DNA from: Clavaria fumosa
Taxonomy: Eukaryota; Basidiomycota; Agaricomycetes; Agaricales; Clavariaceae
Assembly (NCBI GenBank): GCA_951802425.1
Contig: OX637798.1
Span: 930,001 to 994,000, forward strand
Length of the DNA stretch: 64,000 bases
Direction of reading: 5' to 3'
Part shown: positions 57,901-64,000 of the stretch, in pieces
How the letters are laid out: each line of letters starts with the position of its first letter
How positions within the stretch are numbered: the stretch's first letter is position 1
Made by a program: the position numbers and the translations under genes
The notes under the pieces: model-generated
Told to the model about the DNA's origin: nothing
What the model saw: the letters and a program-made list of their open reading frames with translations, nothing else
Databases searched by the model: none

Positions 57901-57921
57901 CTCCCACTTGCCGAGCTCCCA

Positions 57922-58569
57922 CTACTCAAGTACACCGATAGCGACCCGGAACTTCTCGAACAGGTCGCGCGGCAGAGGCTTCGTCAAGATGTCCGCAATC
58001 ATTTGCGTCGTCGGGCAATACTGGAAAGCGACCTCGGCGCTGGCGACGCGCTCTCGAACGAAGTGGTGGTGAATATCTATGTGTTTTGCACGCAAGTGGG
58101 CGACGGGATTCTTCGCGAGTGCAATACATCCCTGATTGTCGGCGTGGATGACGGTCGCGGTAGAGGGAGTAAAGCCAAGATCAGTAAGTAGTGAGCGCAG
58201 CCAAACCGCTTCCTTGGTCGCATTTGCAGAGGCCATATACTCGGCTTCGACAGTGGACAGGGCGACCGTCGGCTGTTTCTTCGACGACCACGAGACTGTG
58301 CCGCCAGCGACGTCAAAGACGAAGCCGGCAATCGAGCGTCGGTCATCAGCGTCTTGGGCCCAATCTGAATCTGTCCATCCAACGAGGTTAACGCCGTCGT
58401 TTTTACCTCCCAATACTAGACCAAGTTGAGCCGTGCCCTTAAGGTAGCGAAGAATTCTCTTCAGAGCGATGAGGTGTGGCCTTCCTGGATTCGCCCCGAA
58501 CTGGGCACAGACGTTGGTCGCATACTGGATATCCGGTCGAGTGTGCGTCGCATACAGGATGCCGCCGAG
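57922..58569 (-). CDS. Copia pol, C-terminal part: RNase H
   Basis: This continues the RT/RNase H polypeptide after the hAT break. The start of the segment carries GGILYATHTRPDIQYATN. The RNase H part has WTDSDWAQDADDRRSIAGF, SSKKQPTVALSTVEAEYMA and HADNQGCIALAKNP with the expected acidic residues. It ends DIHHHFVRERVA ... DILTKPLPRDLFEKFR and stops at 57922. Confidence 0.88.
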   Translation of the reverse strand, partial: LGGILYATHTRPDIQYATNVCAQFGANPGRPHLIALKRILRYLKGTAQLGLVLGGKNDGVNLVGWTDSDWAQDADDRRSIAGFVFDVAGGTVSWSSKKQPTVALSTVEAEYMASANATKEAVWLRSLLTDLGFTPSTATVIHADNQGCIALAKNPVAHLRAKHIDIHHHFVRERVASAEVAFQYCPTTQMIADILTKPLPRDLFEKFRVAIGVLE

Positions 58570-58588
58570 TAGTGTTCCGGGAAATAGC
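58570..58588 (+). repeat. hAT left terminal inverted repeat
   Basis: This is 19 bp, identical in inverse orientation to 62339-62357. Confidence 0.93.
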
Positions 58589-58805
58589 CGAGGCAAATTT
58601 GCGCTGGGTGAATTCACCCTGCAAATTTGCGCTAATTTGCTGGTGAAATAGATGGGGCCTGAAAACCGCTGGTGAAATAGGGTGAAATTGGCTATTTTGT
58701 ACAGCCATCCTGCCTGGTACACGGAGCATTGATCATGACGCAATAATTGAAATAAAATACATTTGAGTTTCAGTAAAATTTGCTGGCTCGCACTGACTGC
58801 ACAAC

Positions 58806-61800
58806 ATGGATGAACAAGTACAAGAAAAAATTCAAACTCTGCGTCTCTATCTCATTAACCTCCCTCATACTCTACCCCTTCCATCTCCAGAAACAGCCAC
58901 CTACAACTTCCAGAGTTTTGGACTTGACACGGACTGGGTTGAGTCTGTGGGTGAGGAAGGTGCTCTCAACCGAGAACTCGAAGTCCGCTTGGGGTCTCGA
59001 TGTAACAGTCCTATCAAGCTTTGTGAGCGTGGCCCTGGGGTGATTGCTTTGGCTGATGCACTTGAAACATACCTGGAAAAGTACCCGAATTCTGCAATTT
59101 TGGTAAAATGGCTTGATGATATGATCGCATCGGCTGAACTCGCTTTTGACACTGCCAATGTCCCAGTGAGTTGTCAGACATCTGGCACGTTAGACATGTC
59201 ATACCCAAACCATTTAGCTGCCGGTGTTCTCGGCCGAACTCAGCATTTCCAAAGATCTTGCAGGGAAGTCCAATAAGAAGAAATGGAAAGGCAAACGCAA
59301 GCGAAACGATACGAAGGTCTTAGACAACGACCATGATTCCGACTATCCAACCACAGATGAATCTGCAGATGAAAGGGCTGGCGGCATCAGGAAACACCCA
59401 TTACTGCTCAAGATTTCGCGGCCATACCGAGTCACCAAGGAACAATGCGAACAAAAAGGGTACGGCGGCGATGTGACCAAACGCTTTCGATGTGTCGCAG
59501 GCAAAGGCTGTAAAGTTACATGGAAAAAACCACGAGATCGTCAGCGAGTATTCAAGCATGCCCACAACTGCAGTTACTTACCGCCGGATCTGAAACGCGA
59601 AGTCATCGAGTATATGGCTGGTAATGCTGTAGGGCCGAAAGCGGGAGTCGCTCTTGCTGGGAGTCTGACGGACAATGAGCCAAATGACTTTGTCCAGGAC
59701 TCAAACAGCGCACTCAAGCGAGCAAAGACAGATCCCGGAACCCTTCGTGCTTCAGTTAGGACAACTGATTGGAAGAATTTCATCAGCGAGGGTAAGAAAA
59801 ACCTGCAGAACGCGGCCAGTCACGCACTCCTCCTGTTCATCACGTGCAACGGCATCCCACCAGCGGTCGTCGACTCATGCGAGTTCAAGGACCTTGTCTC
59901 AATATTGAACCCTAGCTACAATCCTCCTTCTGAGACTACCCTATCGGACAAGCTTATCCCCAATGAGGCAGCAAATATCCATGTATCAACAATCAATTAT
60001 CTGCGTACTGGGTGCCGGAACTTGACCATGACATTCGATGGTGGCAAGCTGCGAAGCTCGAATGGGCTATACTCGGTTCACGCAACCACGCCTGACCGTC
60101 GCGTGTTCTGCTTGACTTTGGATGATGCGTCACGGCTGAGCCATACCGGCGAGTACATCGCTGAACTAATAAGTCAGGTGTGTGCTGCATTCACCTTGCA
60201 ACTCCGAGTCTCCTACAATGACAATCGTAGTTCAGTAATGAGATAGGACCTTACAATTTCTCAGCAATATGCTCAGACAATACTGGAAACACATCAAAAG
60301 CCCGACGGCTCATATCTAGCAAGTATCCAAATATCTTGAACCTCCAAGATGCGTGTCACGAATTGAGCCTGACATTGAATGAGATCTGTCAGCTGCCTTA
60401 CTTCAAGCCCGTATGACTCTTGTCAACTTTGTTGGTTAGGTAACTGACCAAGATGTACAGGTCATCACTACATTGCGAGGAATAATCGCGTTCATGAATA
60501 AGTCCACCTATGCGACTGAAACCTTCAACTATTATCGTGACAAAATGGGCATTCGGCGTGGCTTGGAGACAATTGGTGAAACACGGTTTGGCACAATCTA
60601 CTGGTCTGGAGAGTCAATCCTACGTGGCTTGCCAGCATTTCAAATGATCATCGAGGAGGAGGATTTGCAGATTGATGTCCCGGTGTGTTTGAATGCGTTC
60701 AAATATGATTGGTGCTAACTTCGGGATTGCAATAGGGCTTGACTGATTCGGCAGATGCCCTTCAGTTGCAATTGGATCTCACTAAACTCGTAGAAGTGAT
60801 TGGTCCATTTGCAAAATCCATTAAATGCCTTGAATGTGCACATGCGACTGCGGCTGATGTGTATCTCTTCTGGCTTGGAATTGTTGCCCAGCTTGAGCAG
60901 CTGTTTCTCAAAAAGCCTGTGACTTCAGGTTCACTGCCAAACCATGTCAGGGAGCAGATTCGTGCAATCACAAACCGACGATTTGATGGCATGATTAATG
61001 ATGCGCCAACAGATGTATACCTTGCTGCATTCTTTTTGGATCCTCGTACGTAGACTGCTCTCGCATGACTCTATCTTTCCTTACCATGCCATCTGAGTCA
61101 CACAGATTACCGCGGGGCACAACTTTTCCGTGATGGGAATATCAACCCTTTGAGTATACCCTCTCTGACTATCAACCGAGGCGCAAACTCAAGCTCAGTC
61201 AAATCAAATGTGAATGATGTCGCAAAACGAGTCAGATTGTGCCTCCAAAAGATCCGGCGATATCAGCAAGAAAGATCCACCTGCAATCATGGCAAACCGA
61301 AGCCCCCTCTTGTCAAAATATAACCCTTCTCAGGCACTCGCACAGCTCAAATCCGAATTCGAAGGCTATCTTGGGTGTGATGATCCTTTTGACCGAGAAT
61401 TCCGACCAGGCGAATCTGTGTATCAATGGTGGGCCACTGTCCAAAGAAAGCCATTTGGGGGAGTGCTCGGCGTTAGTATTTTCTGAAGAGATGGCTTATA
61501 TTTCTAACATAAAATTCATAGGCACTCGCACTCAAACTATACTCCATTGCCGTGACATCAATGGCAGATGAGCGTACAATGTCAGTTGTGACATGGTTGA
61601 ATACTGCCAAACGTAGCCGTCAGCGCATCTCAACTGTCGCAGATCATGTCAAGATACGAGGATGGCACCGCTATAATCCCAAGGTAATACAATGTCAAGT
61701 TATGCATTCATTGAATCTAATGGCTTGGGCTAGACTGCTGCCCCTCGGCCTGCGCCTGTCGTGAAATGGCGGGACATGAATGCGACTATCTTAGGTAAAT

Positions 61801-62099
61801 CCCAAGGGCCAAAATCTACTCCACCAGAGCCATGTGTGCGCAATACTACTGCTTCAGAAGATGAGGCCCATACACAAAATGATGGCTTCGAGTATTTGGA
61901 TCAGGCACCACCAGATCTCGAGGGATATATGGGAGCATCCTTCACTATTGCGACACAGATTAACATCCAATCCCCAATCCTACTTGATGTTCTCTCTGAT
62001 AAGCAAGCTCCACAGAAGGTACAGCCTGGAGTTGGCTCTCCAAAACTGCCTTTGAAGTCGGGTGCAATTGTGCCACTTGATACGGAGTGGGAAAACTGA
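58806..62099 (+). CDS. hAT transposase, probably frameshifted
   Basis: The exons supported by phase are 58806-59164, 59220-60180, 60231-60410, 60461-60682, 60736-61045 and 61106 onward. Later pieces end at 61473, then 61523-61683 and 61734-62099. A zinc-finger-like N-terminal part (CVAGKGCKVTW...HAHNC) is followed by a catalytic core (CRNLTMTFDGGKLRSSNG; ICSDNTGNTSKARRLI; HELSLTLNEI) and the C-terminal hAT dimerisation region (ALALKLYSIAVTSMADERTMS). Between about 61230 and 61300 the frame changes from KRVRLCLQKI to KYNPSQALAQLKSEFEGYLG with no good intron. I read this as a one-base lesion. The enzyme would cut at the inverted repeats. Confidence 0.82.
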
Positions 62100-62120
62100 C
62101 TGTCCTAGACACTGTGTACT

Positions 62121-62230
62121 GTACTTCACCGTACTTCACTGTATTTCACTGTATTTCACTGTATTTCACTGTATTTCACTGTATTTCACTGTATTTCACT
62201 GTATTTCACTGTATTTCACTGTATTTCACC
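62121..62230 (+). repeat. 10-bp tandem repeat
   Basis: Eleven units of GTATTTCACT run head to tail, with slightly varied first, second and last units. They lie between the transposase stop and the right subterminal region of the hAT element. Confidence 0.95.
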
Positions 62231-62338
62231 AGCAAATTTGCGCAAAATAGATCTGGGCAAATTTGCTCTTATTCACTCAAGGTGAATTAGGGTATTGAGC
62301 TTGGGCAGGCAAATTTCCCAGTGAAATAGGTGGCACAA

Positions 62339-62357
62339 GCTATTTCCCGGAACACTA
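62339..62357 (-). repeat. hAT right terminal inverted repeat
   Basis: This is 19 bp, the partner of 58570-58588. Confidence 0.93.
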
Positions 62358-62365
62358 CCGCCGAG

Positions 62366-64000
62366 GCACTCGAGGTAGCCAAAGCCCCGGGCGAACTCGT
62401 CGTAGGCGGCGTGGTCAGCATCAGAAGCAGGACAATCTGAAACGGACAATTTCTCCTTGACAACAGCTGGCGTTGCGACAGGTGTGGAATTTTCCATGCC
62501 ATACCGTGTGAGAAGTGCCTGAATATATGCCGTCTGGTCCAATCGGATCGTGTGGGCCATGCGGTCGCGACGGACCCGAATTCCTAGAATGTGTTTCAGC
62601 TCACCCAAGTCGGTAAGTTGAAAGACTTTTCCCAGCTCCGTCTTAAACCACTTCACATCACAGACATCCGCCGCCGCGACCACCATATCGTCGACATACA
62701 CCAGTACAAGTATCTTCACCTTCCTCTCCTCTCGTTTCACGTACAAACAGTCATCTGCCGTCCCGCTGGCGAAGCCCAATCGTTTCATGGTCTCGCCTAG
62801 CTTTATTTTCCATTGTCTCCCAGCTTGCTTGAGGCCGTAGAGCGGTCTCCGCAAGCGCCAGACTCGCCAGTCCTTTTCATTTGTACGTGTTCCGTCTGGT
62901 GGATCCAGGTAGATTTCTTCGCTCAAGTCACCTCGCAGATACGCCCCGACGACATCGACCTGGTGGAGGGTCCAGTCCTCCCTCGCAGCCATAGACAGAA
63001 GGGCTCGGAGCGTCGACAGATGTGCGACGGATGCGAACATCGCCTCGAAGTCTTGACCTGGAACCTGTGAGAATCCCTTCGCTACTATCCTAGCCTTGTA
63101 TCTGACCACCTTTCCGTCGCCGTCCCTCTTCGTTTGAAAGACTATGCGGCTTCCGACTGCTTTGCGGCCGTCTGGAACCTTGGATACCCACTCAAAGGTC
63201 CCTGAAGAACGAAGCTGTTCGAGCTCGGCCTCGATTGCCTTCTCCCACTCTTTAGCCTGACCAGTCTTCATCGCCTCTTTGTAAGTGCGAGGATTGCCGT
63301 CCGTGACGACGAACGCTTGATGAACGCCCTCCCTAACAGCTTCTTCATATTCCTCCGTGGTCGCTTCTTCCCCAAAACGAACCGGTGGACGACGTTGGCG
63401 TCTGGACGGCTCTCGACGAGGTGCTGCATCTTCCTTGGGTCCAGTAGGTGTAACCACATCCTCCACAACATCATCTGATCCTTCTCCTTCAGCAGTAGAG
63501 AGGGGGTCGCTAGTCGTACCCGCATCGTCGCGCTTTGTTGCCTCCGGAACGTCACTCGGCGGTCGTGGGTCGATCCCTTCGATAATGGCTAAGTCTGTTG
63601 GGGGGAGATCTTCAACAAAACGGACGTCGCGTGAGGTGATTAGTGTTTTAGTTTCCAAATCCTCTAAACGATACCCTTTCGTCTCATCTGCCCACCATCC
63701 TAGTAGTCTACACTTCACAGACGTGGCTTCGAGCTTCCCACCGCGTACCTTCTTCGGAATGTTGGCATATGCGACGGAGCCGAAGATCCGAAGGTGAGAT
63801 ATGTCAGGTTTTCGCCCGTTCCATGCCTCATACGGTACCATCCCAGGCAGAGCAGACGTCGGCGAGAGGTTTCTGATATGTGCCGCGTACGCCAGGGCCT
63901 CGCCCCAGTAACGTAGATCCATACCTGATGAATGCAACATACATCTTACCATCTCGAAGTACGTCGCTATCGTTCGCTCGGCGATTCCATTTTGCTCAGG
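62366..64000 (-). CDS. Copia pol, integrase end and reverse transcriptase (5'-partial)
   Basis: The frame is open at the right window edge, where PEQNGIAERTIATYFEM holds the catalytic Glu of the integrase. A linker rich in Pro, Glu and Ser leads to the RT: SRIVFQTKRDGDGKVVRYKAR, VDVVGAYLRGDL, RPLYGLKQAGRQW, and the intact active site YVDDMVV. It ends at FGYLECLGG where the hAT element begins. Confidence 0.92.

Larger units (their letters stand above)
58570..62357 (+). mobile_element. hAT DNA transposon inserted in Copia
   Basis: This 3788-bp element has perfect 19-bp terminal inverted repeats TAGTGTTCCGGGAAATAGC at 58570-58588 and 62339-62357. An 8-bp target duplication CCGCCGAG lies at 58562-58569 and 62358-62365. 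The 8-bp duplication and the transposase assign it to hAT. Motifs containing GCAAATTTGC recur in both subterminal regions (58600-58630, 62232-62270, 62310), as expected for transposase binding sites. Confidence 0.95.
57667..64000 (-). mobile_element. Copia LTR retrotransposon, 5' part outside window, interrupted by hAT
   Basis: The element is in minus orientation. Integrase end, RT and RNase H are coded at 64000-62366 and 58569-57922. They are separated by a hAT insertion with an 8 bp duplication. Removing the insertion together with one duplication copy puts both pieces in the same frame at the conserved LGGILYATHTRPDI segment. The 5' LTR, gag and most of the integrase lie beyond the window. 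Confidence 0.9.

Noticed and set aside
62121..62230. CRISPR-like array
   Set aside because: The units are contiguous 10-mers without spacers, inside a eukaryotic transposon.
1..64000. tRNA or rRNA genes
   Set aside because: A visual scan for B-box and cloverleaf patterns on both strands gave no convincing candidate. tRNAscan-SE would be decisive.

Overview
The window is nuclear DNA from a basidiomycete fungus, most likely a mushroom-forming agaricomycete. The genes are cut by many 45-115 nt introns, with micro-exons down to 9 nt. The gene families fit: NACHT-WD40 STAND receptors, a CYP monooxygenase, an F-box protein, a ricin-type lectin, and Gypsy, Copia and hAT elements of fungal type. Exon joins were chosen by splice signals and reading phase; every multi-exon model called intact sums to a whole number of codons.

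Bases 1-6046 hold the 3' part of a fusion of EEP phosphodiesterase, poly(A)-polymerase-like nucleotidyltransferase and MJ1316/DUF504 domains (RNA-end processing or repair), followed convergently by a beta-adaptin gene (minus). Bases 6300-20415 are a tandem segmental duplication of a STAND receptor gene. The upstream copy is broken (a CGA to TGA stop, a 7-nt frameshifting insertion, an internal 1.1 kb duplication); the downstream copy is intact (1580 codons). Both copies are trailed by the remnant of the same unidentified gene.

Bases 23119-39879 are a conserved block: cytochrome P450, eIF2D/Tma64, an oxysterol-binding protein (minus), NHP6-type HMG protein, cytosolic leucyl-tRNA synthetase (minus), a hypothetical protein and an M28 zinc peptidase (minus).

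From 40 kb on, mobile DNA dominates. A non-autonomous element with 46-47 bp terminal inverted repeats (40042-49951) has been split by an 8.9 kb chromovirus-type Gypsy element (227 bp LTRs, TTCTG target duplication). Its gag, protease and polymerase segments share one frame but are divided by two TGA codons, and catalytic Asp to Asn changes are present. Two host-like genes follow: an F-box protein with a long poly-Gly tract and a two-part protein ending in a ricin-type beta-trefoil. The right end carries a gag fragment, a 1055 bp near-perfect palindrome, and a Copia element (minus, running off the window) interrupted by a 3.8 kb hAT transposon with an 8 bp target duplication. Several disabling changes in the repeats can be explained by C to T change at CpG sites, which points to loss of methylated cytosine as a shared decay process.
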